The notes under the pieces are model-generated. The model searched no databases, was not told the origin of the DNA, and was given only the letters and a program-made list of their open reading frames with translations. 64,000 nucleotides of DNA, taken from positions 16,034 through 80,033 of the forward strand of contig WSLY01000010.1 in assembly GCA_013316825.1 (NCBI GenBank). Direction: 5' to 3'. The DNA is from Lachnospiraceae bacterium. GTDB taxonomy: Bacteria > Bacillota > Clostridia > Lachnospirales > Lachnospiraceae. Position numbers and translations under genes: made by a program. This document shows positions 53,467 through 62,294 of the stretch, in pieces (the first letter of the stretch is position 1; each line of letters starts with the position of its first letter).

Positions 53467-53532
53467 CGGGCGTTTGAATGTTTTGATATCGGCTGCCCCT
53501 TTGGAAGCAGTCGGGAAAGGCATGGTAGAAAA

Positions 53533-55482
53533 ATGGATTTGACACCGGTATATGAACTGCGGGAGAGATTGCAAACAGGAGCAGTAGCGGGAACCGGACT
53601 GATTATGGAGGATTTCAGGCTCAAAAGAGCGGTGGAGGCTGCGGCACCTTTAGAAAAGGCATCTCCGGTTTTGGCGCGTATTGTACAGCTATCGGGACAG
53701 ATTGTAAGTGAAAGTTGTGAGGACAGGGCGGGGGCTCTTCTGGATGCGCTGACACTTTTGGATGCCCTGCTTTGTACGCAGGGTACCGTAGAGGCAGAGG
53801 GAGTAGTAGAGCCTTTGATTGAACAGCGGGAAGCAATGGGGGCATATATGGAAAATATTCCCTATTCCGTATTATCCGCCTTATTGGATGCATTGCAGCA
53901 TTCCGGCGGCGGCAGATACAGCTACGTAGTAAATTTACACAAGGAGCAGCCGCAGCTTTTTCGGGATTACAGAGTGCGTGCGGCGTTGGTGGATGCACTG
54001 GGAGCTTCCTATGGAGAACTGGCAGAGGACGCCGCCGGCTGGTTGATTGAGGATGGTATACAGAACCGAAGCTCCTTTGCAGGGATTCGTTTTCTGCTGG
54101 AGAAAGGCTTTGACCCAAAGGGCAAAAAGGAGATGGCACGGCGCGTGCAGGTGTTAGAGAGAGTGGTTGGCGCCGAGGCAAATGATTTTTACTTAAAGCA
54201 GCTTGGAGCGGCAAAAAAAGAGGTACGGGCAGCGCTTATCCATGCGCTTCGTCATAATCGGGAAAACGAGGAGCTGCTTTTGTCTTTGCGTGATACGGAG
54301 ACAGGAAACAACAAAAAGATGGCGCTTTATGCGCTTGCCTGCATGAGCGGGGAAAAAACGTGGGCGTTTTTTGAGTCGCTTGCGGTAAAAGATCCGCTGG
54401 AAGCCGTTACCTGTATGGAGGGATCCGGACGGCCGGAAGCGGCGAAGCTGGTGTCCGGCATATTCTTAAGGACGCTTGCAGACTGGCGGCAGGGAAAGAG
54501 AAAGCCGGATAACGAGACGGAGGCACTGCTTAACGCCTGTATTTCGGCGTTTTCCGGCAAATGCGGCACAGAAATCTGCGAGTGCTACAGACAGGCAGCA
54601 AGGGTAAGAACCGTGCTGGACGGCGCTAAAAAGGCAGAAAAAAATGCTACTTCCGCCATGCTTTTTTTCAGACCGGATCATTTGAACAGCAGCAGGGTTC
54701 CTTTTAGCAAAGCAATACAGGAAAGCCTGTTTCTCAATCTGCTTATGCCTCAGGGAAAAGAACTGGCGCCGCTTGCATGGGAGCTGTATCAGACTTATGG
54801 CGATCTCTATTTTCCGGCAGTCATGGCGGCAGCATTTCGGGAAAGTGACGGTGTAAAATGTCAGGCGCTTTTGCAGGATTTCGTGGAAGAGAAGGGGATT
54901 TTCGGGAGGCGGCTGAGAAAAGACAGGACAGTTTTTGTATGGGAGGCGTTTTCTGCCATGAAACCATTGCCTGCCGTATATGCAGACGGCACAGGCGGTT
55001 ATGTGCTGCAGGCGGCATATGTCAGTCAGGCGGACTTGCGAAAAAACAGTATCCGGTATTCATTGTATGGGATAACGGAGGAAATATTCAGTATCCTGAT
55101 GCGTCTGGAGGACAAGGCGACGGACATACTGCTGGCTGCATGGATACAGCCGGACAACGATGCGCTGTGCCGCAGACTTTCGTCGTATTTTTACATTCGT
55201 GCCCAGAAGGAGAAAGATAATCGTCTTTATCTGGAACCGCTCAAAAAATGCGGTTTTGAGAGCTGCAAAGGGCTTGCCGTACATTATTTTAAAGGACTGG
55301 CACGCCCTGTCAGTGCATGGGAAATTAACAGCTATTTTGGGCAGCTTCCGGGGAGTGCCGCCGCGAAGACGGAGGAGGCGGGACAGGTGCTTTTGCTGCT
55401 GCAGAGGGGAATCATAAAGGGACGTGACAACTGCGCCGCGGTGCTGGAAGCCTATATACAGGAGCAAAAAGCTTTGATATGA
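53533..55482 (+). CDS. helical-repeat (HEAT-like) protein of the MoxR cluster
   Basis: A 649-residue soluble protein made of repeated helix pairs, with stretches such as EVRAALIHALRHNRENEELLLSL and KKMALYALACMSGEKTW (about 230-280) that look like HEAT repeats. No catalytic motif or membrane helix is visible. It is rich in Ala, Leu and Glu. HEAT-like proteins usually act as scaffolds. It lies 66 bases after the SWIM gene and 61 before the MoxR ATPase, so it is probably part of the same system. The start has only a moderate GGAAAGG site. Confidence 0.65.
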   Translation: MDLTPVYELRERLQTGAVAGTGLIMEDFRLKRAVEAAAPLEKASPVLARIVQLSGQIVSESCEDRAGALLDALTLLDALLCTQGTVEAEGVVEPLIEQREAMGAYMENIPYSVLSALLDALQHSGGGRYSYVVNLHKEQPQLFRDYRVRAALVDALGASYGELAEDAAGWLIEDGIQNRSSFAGIRFLLEKGFDPKGKKEMARRVQVLERVVGAEANDFYLKQLGAAKKEVRAALIHALRHNRENEELLLSLRDTETGNNKKMALYALACMSGEKTWAFFESLAVKDPLEAVTCMEGSGRPEAAKLVSGIFLRTLADWRQGKRKPDNETEALLNACISAFSGKCGTEICECYRQAARVRTVLDGAKKAEKNATSAMLFFRPDHLNSSRVPFSKAIQESLFLNLLMPQGKELAPLAWELYQTYGDLYFPAVMAAAFRESDGVKCQALLQDFVEEKGIFGRRLRKDRTVFVWEAFSAMKPLPAVYADGTGGYVLQAAYVSQADLRKNSIRYSLYGITEEIFSILMRLEDKATDILLAAWIQPDNDALCRRLSSYFYIRAQKEKDNRLYLEPLKKCGFESCKGLAVHYFKGLARPVSAWEINSYFGQLPGSAAAKTEEAGQVLLLLQRGIIKGRDNCAAVLEAYIQEQKALI

Positions 55483-55543
55483 TTTTTTGTGGCGCTGGGA
55501 AATAAAATTGCAATGTGCAAAGCTGCGCGGAAATGGAGAAAAA

Positions 55544-56632
55544 ATGGAACAAAACAATGTGCAGAGGCTGCCGGCGGAGCAGCTCTTTCAAAAAGAAATC
55601 GACGCGTTAATTGCGGCGGAAAAGGATCCTGTGCCTACGGGCTGGCGGATGTCGCCCCGTTCTGTGCGGACTTATATCTGCGGCGGCAAGGTAGGCGGCA
55701 TGGAGATTACCCCTAAATACATCGGGCAGGAGCGGCTGGTGGAGATTGCCATCGCAACCCTTGTGACGGACAGGGCGCTGCTTTTGATTGGAGAGCCGGG
55801 AACGGCAAAGAGCTGGCTTTCGGAGCATTTGTCCGCCGCCATCAACGGGGATTCCACCAAGGTGATTCAGGGAACGGCAGGCACTACGGAGGAGCAAATC
55901 CGGTATTCTTGGAATTATGCCATGCTGATAGCGCAGGGACCGTCCTTAGGCGCTATGCTGAAAAGTCCTGTGATGACAGCCATGGAGACAGGTACGATTG
56001 CCAGAGTGGAGGAAATATCAAGGTGCGCCAGTGAGGTACAGGATGCCCTGATTTCTATTTTATCCGAAAAACGGATTTCCGTGCCGGAGCTGAATATGGA
56101 AGTACCGGCACGAAAAGGATTCTCCGTGATTGCAACGGCAAACACCCGTGACAAAGGCGTGAACGAGATGTCCGCTGCATTAAAGAGAAGGTTTAATATT
56201 GTGGTACTGCCCTCACCTGCTGATTTGGAGGCGGAAATGGAAATTGTCAGAACCAGAGTAGAGCAGCAGGCGGGCAATTTGGACTTAAATGCTGCGCTTC
56301 CGGCAGAAGAAGTGGTGGAAAAGGTCTGCACGGTTTTCAGGGAGCTTAGAAATGGGGAAACCTTAGACCGCAGCCAGAAAGTCAAAACCACCACGGGCGT
56401 TTTGTCCACGGCGGAGGCAATTTCCCTTTTGTGCAACAGTATGGCGCTTGCCGGAAGCTTTGGAAACGGGCAGATTGCCGACAGTGACTTGGCGGCGGGA
56501 CTGCAGGGCGCGGTGGTAAAGGAAGAGGAAAAGGATTCCCTTGCATGGAAGGAATATCTGGAAAATGTAATGAAAAAAAGAGGTTCCCGCTGGTCGGGGC
56601 TTTACCGCGCGTGCAAGGAATTAAACCAGTAA
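55544..56632 (+). CDS. MoxR-type AAA+ ATPase (YehL-like)
   Basis: A 362-residue AAA+ protein. Walker A is GEPGTAKS (residues 83-90). The Walker B region reads TIARVEEISRC, with Glu156-Glu157 where Asp-Glu is usual. Sensor 1 is VIATANTRD and an arginine-finger stretch is NEMSAALKRRFN. It is of the MoxR class, which works as a chaperone with vWA proteins to assemble or remodel complexes. The ATG at 55544 has GGAG; the frame to 55487 is not supported. It is 11 bases before the DUF5682 gene. Confidence 0.9.
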   Translation: MEQNNVQRLPAEQLFQKEIDALIAAEKDPVPTGWRMSPRSVRTYICGGKVGGMEITPKYIGQERLVEIAIATLVTDRALLLIGEPGTAKSWLSEHLSAAINGDSTKVIQGTAGTTEEQIRYSWNYAMLIAQGPSLGAMLKSPVMTAMETGTIARVEEISRCASEVQDALISILSEKRISVPELNMEVPARKGFSVIATANTRDKGVNEMSAALKRRFNIVVLPSPADLEAEMEIVRTRVEQQAGNLDLNAALPAEEVVEKVCTVFRELRNGETLDRSQKVKTTTGVLSTAEAISLLCNSMALAGSFGNGQIADSDLAAGLQGAVVKEEEKDSLAWKEYLENVMKKRGSRWSGLYRACKELNQ

Positions 56633-56643
56633 GGAGTTGAAAC

Positions 56644-58908
56644 ATGGGTAACGAGCCTTTCTTTTTTGGCATCAGGCATCTGTCTCCGGCAGGCGCGTTT
56701 TATCTGCGCCGTTTTTTGGACGAAAAGCGTCCTAAAATGGTACTGGTAGAGGGACCTGACGATTTGACGGATATGCTTGTCCATCTGCAGAATCCCGACA
56801 CAAAGCCGCCGGTTGCAGTGCTGGCATACACTAAGGAGGCTCCGGTGCGTACCATTCTCTATCCCTTTGCGGAATATTCGCCGGAGTATCAGGCAGTTCT
56901 ATGGTGCGGGGAAAACGGGGCAGAGTGCCGGTTTATCGATTTACCGACGGAAGTGTTTTTGGCGCTGCCTTCTGTGGAGGAAGCGTCGCAGGGAGAAGAG
57001 GAGCGTTTTTTGGTATACCGCGCCCTTGACAGACGGACGGGAGAAGACGGACATGAAACCTTCTGGGAGCGTACCATGGAGCAGGCAGGCTCTGCAGAGG
57101 GATATCATCAGGGCGCGAATCTGTTTGGGAAGAGCCTGCGTGAGCTGACGCAGGGAAAAGACAGCGACTGGGAGGAAATCCTGCTCCGAGAAGCATGGAT
57201 GCGAAAGCAAATCAGAGAAGCGCTTGGGGATGGCATCTCCCCTGAGGAGATTGTGATAGTGACCGGCGCCTATCATGTAGAAGGACTGAAAGGCTGGGCG
57301 CAGGAGCCTTCGCAGGAAGAGAAAGAGCGTCTCTGCCATCTGCCGCGGGTCAGTGCAAATCACACGCTGATGCCATATTCCGATTACCGCCTTTCTTCCC
57401 GCTCCGGCTACGGCGCAGGAAACAAGGCGCCGGCTTATTATGCGCTTCTCTGGAAAGCGCTCCTCCATCATGCGCCCATGGAGACGGCTTACCATTATTT
57501 GTCAAGAATAGCGGGCTACCAGAGAAACAGCGGTTCGCCGGTTTCCTCTGCATCCGTAATAGAAGCGGTGCGGCTTTCTTATGAGCTGGCTCGGCTGCGG
57601 GGAGGACGGATTCCGGCGCTCAGGGATTTGCGGGACGCGGCAGTCACTTGTCTGGGAGGCGGCGACATGGCTTCCGTCAGCCTTGCGGTTGCCGACACGG
57701 AGATTGGAACCAAAATCGGCAGCCTGCCGGAAGGTGTAAGCCGTACCAGTATACAGGAGGATTTCTACCGGCAGTTAAAAGAGTTGAAACTGGAAAAATA
57801 CAGGGATATCACAGCGCAGGATTTGGCGCTGGATTTACGGGAAAAGCGAAATGTGGTAACGGAAAAATCTGCCTTTCTCGATTTACATCGTTCTTTTTTC
57901 CTGCACAGGCTGCGTGTGCTGGGGGTGAGCTTTGTAAATGAAAAAAAGCGGCAGCAGGAGAACGCTACATGGGGAGAACAGTGGGTGCTGCGCTGGACAC
58001 CGGAGGCGGAGATAGAGCTGGTAGAGGCGGCGTTAAAGGGAGATACCATTGTGCAGGCAGCCGCTTTTCACATGAAGGAGCAGGCAGATAATGCGGGCAG
58101 CCTGCCTCTTATGGCGCAGATGATAGAGGATTCTTTTTTGTGTGGTATGCCGGCTGCGGCTGTTTATGCCACCGATATGCTGGCGCAGAGGAGTGTGGAT
58201 GCCGTTTCCTTGGAGGAGCTTGCAGGTACAATACAGCGGCTTTCAGCGGTCATCCGTTACGGCGGCATAAGACAAGTGGATGATGCGCCCTTGCTGCCTA
58301 TTCTGGAAAAAATATTTTACCGAGCCTGTCTTCTGCTTTCCGGCGCCTGCCTCTGTGACGACAATGCGTCGGGCGCTGTAGCTGACGCTATGCAGCAGAT
58401 CAACGCAGCGGCGCTATCCCATGACTTTTTAAATGAAGAGGCGTGGCTTTCGGCACTGTGGCAGGTTGCGGACAGGGACGATTTGAATGCAAAACTGTCC
58501 GGCTTTGCGGCGGCTATCTTGCTGGAGAGGGGACAGATGAATACCGAACGCCTGAAACGGGAAGTGCTGCGGCGGCTGTCCTTTGGCACGCCCGCAGAGC
58601 TGGGTGCCGGATGGTTTGAAGGGCTTGCCATGAAAAACCGCTATGCCCTGATTGCAAGGCTGTCCCTATGGGAAAGTCTTGACAATTATTTAGAAGGGCT
58701 TGATGAGGAAGCGTTCAAACGTGCGCTTGTATTTTTACGGCGTGCTTTTGCGGATTTTGGCGCAAAGGAAAAAGATGAAATAGCGGAAAACCTTGGGGAA
58801 ATCTGGAATTTGAACGGCAGTCAGGTCAGCGAGGCGGTAAACGGTGCGCTGGGAGAAAAGGAAATGGAGCTTGTGGAAAGTCTGGAAGACTTTGATTTTG
58901 ATTTATAA
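56644..58908 (+). CDS. DUF5682 family protein
   Basis: A 754-residue protein of unknown function belonging, as far as I can recognise, to DUF5682. The N-terminal 220 residues show GIRHLSP (Gly9-His12), LVEGPDD (Glu36) and GAYHVEGL (Gly208-His211). This GxxH...E...GxxH layout recalls TraB/TIKI and erythromycin-esterase-like metal-dependent hydrolases. The C-terminal two thirds are helical. AAGGAG precedes the ATG. It sits between the MoxR ATPase and the vWA protein, and a protein of this type is also found with those partners in the yeh cluster of E. coli. Confidence 0.8.
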   Translation: MGNEPFFFGIRHLSPAGAFYLRRFLDEKRPKMVLVEGPDDLTDMLVHLQNPDTKPPVAVLAYTKEAPVRTILYPFAEYSPEYQAVLWCGENGAECRFIDLPTEVFLALPSVEEASQGEEERFLVYRALDRRTGEDGHETFWERTMEQAGSAEGYHQGANLFGKSLRELTQGKDSDWEEILLREAWMRKQIREALGDGISPEEIVIVTGAYHVEGLKGWAQEPSQEEKERLCHLPRVSANHTLMPYSDYRLSSRSGYGAGNKAPAYYALLWKALLHHAPMETAYHYLSRIAGYQRNSGSPVSSASVIEAVRLSYELARLRGGRIPALRDLRDAAVTCLGGGDMASVSLAVADTEIGTKIGSLPEGVSRTSIQEDFYRQLKELKLEKYRDITAQDLALDLREKRNVVTEKSAFLDLHRSFFLHRLRVLGVSFVNEKKRQQENATWGEQWVLRWTPEAEIELVEAALKGDTIVQAAAFHMKEQADNAGSLPLMAQMIEDSFLCGMPAAAVYATDMLAQRSVDAVSLEELAGTIQRLSAVIRYGGIRQVDDAPLLPILEKIFYRACLLLSGACLCDDNASGAVADAMQQINAAALSHDFLNEEAWLSALWQVADRDDLNAKLSGFAAAILLERGQMNTERLKREVLRRLSFGTPAELGAGWFEGLAMKNRYALIARLSLWESLDNYLEGLDEEAFKRALVFLRRAFADFGAKEKDEIAENLGEIWNLNGSQVSEAVNGALGEKEMELVESLEDFDFDL

Positions 58909-58936
58909 TAAGAATATGTAAATGGAGACAACGATT

Positions 58937-60121
58937 ATGGATGCAGATGCAAAAATCCGCCGATGGCGGCTGATATTGGGGCAGGAGAGTCAAAGCCGCT
59001 TTGGGAAAATGGGCAATGCGCCGCTTACAAAGGAGCAGGATTTGATGGATCAGGCGCTCGCCGCTATTTACAACCGTACGGAGAACGGCGGTTTTTTAGT
59101 GCAGGGAGGCGGCGCCGGAGGGGGCGCCTCTAATCCGCAGATTACCCGCTGGCTGGGGGATGTGCGCAAGCTGTTTGACAAAGAGCTGGTTACGGTTATC
59201 CAGTCGGATGCCGTCAATCGGTGCGGGTTAAAGCAGCTTCTTTTTGAGCCGGAGCTTTTGGAGAATTTGGAGCCGGATGTAGGTCTTGCTTCTACCATCA
59301 TGCTTTTAAAGGAGCAGATACCGAAGCGCTCCAAGGACAGCGTCCGCAGGTATATCAGAAAAATTGTGGAAGAAATCAATAAGCTGTTGGAGCAGGATAT
59401 TCGCAGAGCTGTTACCGCATCCATAAACAAAAGAAAACATTCGCCCATTCCGTCTGCGGCAGCGCTGGATTTTAAAACGACCATATCCAGAAACTTAAAA
59501 CACTACAATAAAAGCTTGAAAACCATTGTGCCTGAGCACTACTATTTTTTTGACCGGACCAGCACCAGCGCGGCAAACAAGTGGACGGTGATTCTGGATA
59601 TCGACCAGAGCGGTTCCATGGGGGAGTCTGTGATTTATTCTTCTGTGATGAGCTGTATTCTGGCAAGTATGGCAAGCCTGCGCACACGTGTGGTGGCGTT
59701 TGATACCAATATTGTGGACTTAACGGAGAAGTGTGAAGACCCTGTGGATTTGCTTTTTGGTTTTCAGCTTGGCGGAGGGACCAACATCGAACAATCTGTG
59801 GCATATTGTGAAAAATATGTAGAAAATCCGTCCAAAACCTTATTCTTTTTAATTTCGGACTTGGAAGAGGGAGGCAACCGCGCAGGGCTGCTGCGCCGGC
59901 TGGAAGAAATGAAAGCCGGCGGCGTTATGGTTATCTGCCTGCTTGCGCTGGCGGACGGGGGAAAACCCTATTACGACACGCAGATGGCAAACCGCATCGC
60001 AGGCATGGGGATTCCCTGTTTTGCCTGCAGTCCCGAGAAGCTGCCGGAGCTTTTGGAAAGAGCCTTTGCAGGGCAGGACTTGGCGGCTTTTGAGAAGGAA
60101 TTTGAGAAGAGAAAGCGTTGA
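58937..60121 (+). CDS. vWA (MIDAS) domain protein, YehP-like
   Basis: A 394-residue protein. The N-terminal 200 residues are helical with a Gly-rich patch (QGGGAGGGA). The C-terminal von Willebrand A domain has a complete metal site: Asp223-Ser225-Ser227 (DQSGSMGES), Thr282 (GGGTNIEQS) and Asp308 (LISDLEEGG). vWA proteins partner MoxR ATPases and bind targets through the metal. The ATG at 58937 has GGAG; the ATG at 58922 has none. It ends the five-gene cluster, and a separate promoter follows for the MATE gene. Confidence 0.9.
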   Translation: MDADAKIRRWRLILGQESQSRFGKMGNAPLTKEQDLMDQALAAIYNRTENGGFLVQGGGAGGGASNPQITRWLGDVRKLFDKELVTVIQSDAVNRCGLKQLLFEPELLENLEPDVGLASTIMLLKEQIPKRSKDSVRRYIRKIVEEINKLLEQDIRRAVTASINKRKHSPIPSAAALDFKTTISRNLKHYNKSLKTIVPEHYYFFDRTSTSAANKWTVILDIDQSGSMGESVIYSSVMSCILASMASLRTRVVAFDTNIVDLTEKCEDPVDLLFGFQLGGGTNIEQSVAYCEKYVENPSKTLFFLISDLEEGGNRAGLLRRLEEMKAGGVMVICLLALADGGKPYYDTQMANRIAGMGIPCFACSPEKLPELLERAFAGQDLAAFEKEFEKRKR

Positions 60122-60128
60122 GCAGACC

Positions 60129-60157
60129 TTTTCAATCCCATTCTTTGGGTGTATAAT
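60129..60157 (+). promoter_or_regulatory. promoter of the MATE gene
   Basis: TTTTCA (60129-60134), a 17-base spacer and a perfect TATAAT (60152-60157). It makes the in-frame ATG at 60157 too early to be the start codon. Confidence 0.65.
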
Positions 60158-60213
60158 TGTCAGAGTGCGAATTGGCACAGAAAAAAAGAAAAGAAAGCAG
60201 GTGTGGGTGTATC

Positions 60214-61593
60214 GTGGAGAAAAATGCAGGACAGAAGCGCAGATACGAAATTGATATGTGCAACGGACCGCTGTTTGGCAAGATACTGCTGTTTTCCCTG
60301 CCGCTTATGCTGTCCGGCATTTTACAGCTTTTGTTTAATGCGGCGGACATGATAGTCGTAGGCAGGTGGGTGGGCAGTGATGCACTTGCAGCAGTCGGCT
60401 CCACAGGCTCTCTCATTAATCTTTTAGTCAATGTATTTATCGGTTTGTCCGTAGGCGCCAATGTGCTTGTGGCAAGATATTTCGGAGCCGGACAGGAGAG
60501 GGAGCTGTCCGATATGGTACATACGGCGGTGCTGATTTCTGTTATCTGCGGCGTTCTGTTAATTTTTGTTGGCTTTTTTGTTGCGCCTTCCGCCCTTCTT
60601 GCCATGGGAACACCGAAAGAGGTATTGGGACAGTCCGTGCTCTATATCCGTATTTATTTTGCGGCAATGCCCGCTATGATGCTTTATAATTTTGGAGCTG
60701 CCATCCTGCGGGCGGTAGGGGATACCAGAAGACCGCTCTATTTTCTCACGGCGGCAGGCGTCATCAATGTTGTCTTAAATCTGATATTTGTCATTGGATT
60801 TTCTATGGGAGTGGCAGGCGTTGCGTTGGCAACTGCCGTATCGCAGGTGATTTCCGCAGGACTTGTAGTGCGCTGCCTTGTGCGCAGCGACAGCGCTTAC
60901 AGACTGGATTTGAAGGCATTGCGCATTGTACCCCATAAGCTTTTGATGATGATGCAGATTGGGCTTCCGGCAGGTCTGCAGGGCGCTATTTTTTCTATAT
61001 CCAACGTACTGATTCAGTCGTCGGTCAATTCCTTTGGTGCGACTGCCATGGCCGGCAACTCTGCTGCGGGTAATCTGGAGGGCTTTGTGTACACGGCAAT
61101 GAATACGCTGCATCAGACGGCGGTAAGCTTTGTGGGACAGAATTATGGCGCGCATAAATACAAGCGAATCGGCAGAATTGCCATTATATGTGTCGGTATT
61201 GTGACGGCTGTGGGACTTGTGATGGGGAACGGCGTTTATCTGGCGGGACGGCTGCTCTTGCACCTGTATTCGCCGGAGGAGCCGGTGATTGCTTACGGTA
61301 TGAAAAGGCTTTTTTATATATGCTGCCCATACTTTTTGTGCGGTGTGATGGATACGCTGGTGGGCTGCCTAAGGGGTATGGGACATTCGGTTCTGCCTAT
61401 GTTAGTATCCCTGACCGGTGCGTGCCTGTTTCGAATTGTATGGATATATACGATATTTTCACAGAACAGGTCCTTGGATACTCTGTATATTTCATATCCG
61501 ATATCATGGGCACTGACTGCATTTGTCCATTTGGGATGCTTTTTACTGATTTACTTTATGAAGCTGCACAAGGCTGTAGAAATTGCAGATTAA
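60214..61593 (+). CDS. MATE-family multidrug/sodium antiporter
   Basis: A 459-residue polytopic membrane exporter with about twelve helices. It exchanges drugs or metabolites for sodium or protons. The first helix region FGKILLFSLPLMLSGILQLLFNAADMIVVGRWVG (split over about residues 20-53) is typical of clostridial MATE proteins, and the two halves show the internal pseudo-repeat (PLMLSG... and GLPAGLQGAIFSISN). The GTG at 60214 is taken as the start because the promoter overlaps 60157 and homologous proteins begin near this point. The ribosome site is weak (AGGTG). Confidence 0.88.
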   Translation: MEKNAGQKRRYEIDMCNGPLFGKILLFSLPLMLSGILQLLFNAADMIVVGRWVGSDALAAVGSTGSLINLLVNVFIGLSVGANVLVARYFGAGQERELSDMVHTAVLISVICGVLLIFVGFFVAPSALLAMGTPKEVLGQSVLYIRIYFAAMPAMMLYNFGAAILRAVGDTRRPLYFLTAAGVINVVLNLIFVIGFSMGVAGVALATAVSQVISAGLVVRCLVRSDSAYRLDLKALRIVPHKLLMMMQIGLPAGLQGAIFSISNVLIQSSVNSFGATAMAGNSAAGNLEGFVYTAMNTLHQTAVSFVGQNYGAHKYKRIGRIAIICVGIVTAVGLVMGNGVYLAGRLLLHLYSPEEPVIAYGMKRLFYICCPYFLCGVMDTLVGCLRGMGHSVLPMLVSLTGACLFRIVWIYTIFSQNRSLDTLYISYPISWALTAFVHLGCFLLIYFMKLHKAVEIAD

Positions 61594-61634
61594 GTACAAG
61601 ACGACGTCGTTGAAACGGCAGAATGAGAGGAATT

Positions 61635-62240
61635 ATGATAGCATATGTAAAAGGTGAAATTGCCGGCTTTACGGAGGACAGTGTGATAGTAGAGGTGGGC
61701 GGTATCGGCATGAATGTACATATCTCATCCAGAGAAGCCGGGAAGCTTCCGCCGGCCGGCAGCATGGTAAAGCTGCACACGTATATGCTGGTAAGAGAAG
61801 ATGCTTTTTTATTATATGGATTTCTGGCGAAAGGAGATTTGGAATTGTTTCAAAAGTGCCTCACGGTCAGCGGTATCGGACCAAAGGGCGCACTTGCCAT
61901 TTTGTCCGTTATGGATGCAGATGCACTCAAATATGCCATTCTTTCCAAGGATGCAAAAGCCATCGCCAAGGCGCCCGGCATCGGCGCCAAGACAGCGGAG
62001 CGGCTGATATTGGATTTAAAAGACAAAGTATCCTTTGATGATACCATGATAGACAGGGAAGCGGTACAAGACGCCGGAATGCTGCCGTCTGCAAAAGGCG
62101 CGGCAAAAGAAGCCGTGGAAGCATTGGTGGCTTTAGGGTATGGACAGGCAGAAAGTCTAAGGGCGGTGAGCCAGATACCGGATGCAGAAAATATGGACAG
62201 CGGTGTACTGTTAAAGGCTGCCCTGAAAAAACTTTTTTAA
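61635..62240 (+). CDS. ruvA: Holliday junction helicase subunit RuvA
   Basis: The 201-residue junction-binding subunit that loads RuvB. The N-terminal OB fold starts IAYVKGEIAGF. Two helix-hairpin-helix motifs are visible: LTVSGIGPKGALAIL (about 72-86) and AKAPGIGAKTAERLIL (about 107-122). The small C-terminal domain that touches RuvB closes the protein (EALVALGYGQAESLRAV). GAGAGGAA lies before the ATG at 61635; the upstream in-frame ATG at 61623 is less well placed. ruvB follows after 54 bases. Confidence 0.96.
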   Translation: MIAYVKGEIAGFTEDSVIVEVGGIGMNVHISSREAGKLPPAGSMVKLHTYMLVREDAFLLYGFLAKGDLELFQKCLTVSGIGPKGALAILSVMDADALKYAILSKDAKAIAKAPGIGAKTAERLILDLKDKVSFDDTMIDREAVQDAGMLPSAKGAAKEAVEALVALGYGQAESLRAVSQIPDAENMDSGVLLKAALKKLF

Positions 62241-62242
62241 CG

Positions 62243-62277
62243 AAAAAAGCCTGTATAACAAAAAAAGCCTGTATAAC
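62243..62277. repeat. 18-bp tandem duplication between ruvA and ruvB
   Basis: AAAAAAGCCTGTATAAC occurs at 62243-62259 and 62261-62277, separated by one A. It has no stem and appears to be a simple duplication in the spacer. Confidence 0.85.
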
Positions 62278-62294
62278 GGGCGGACGGGGTGCAT

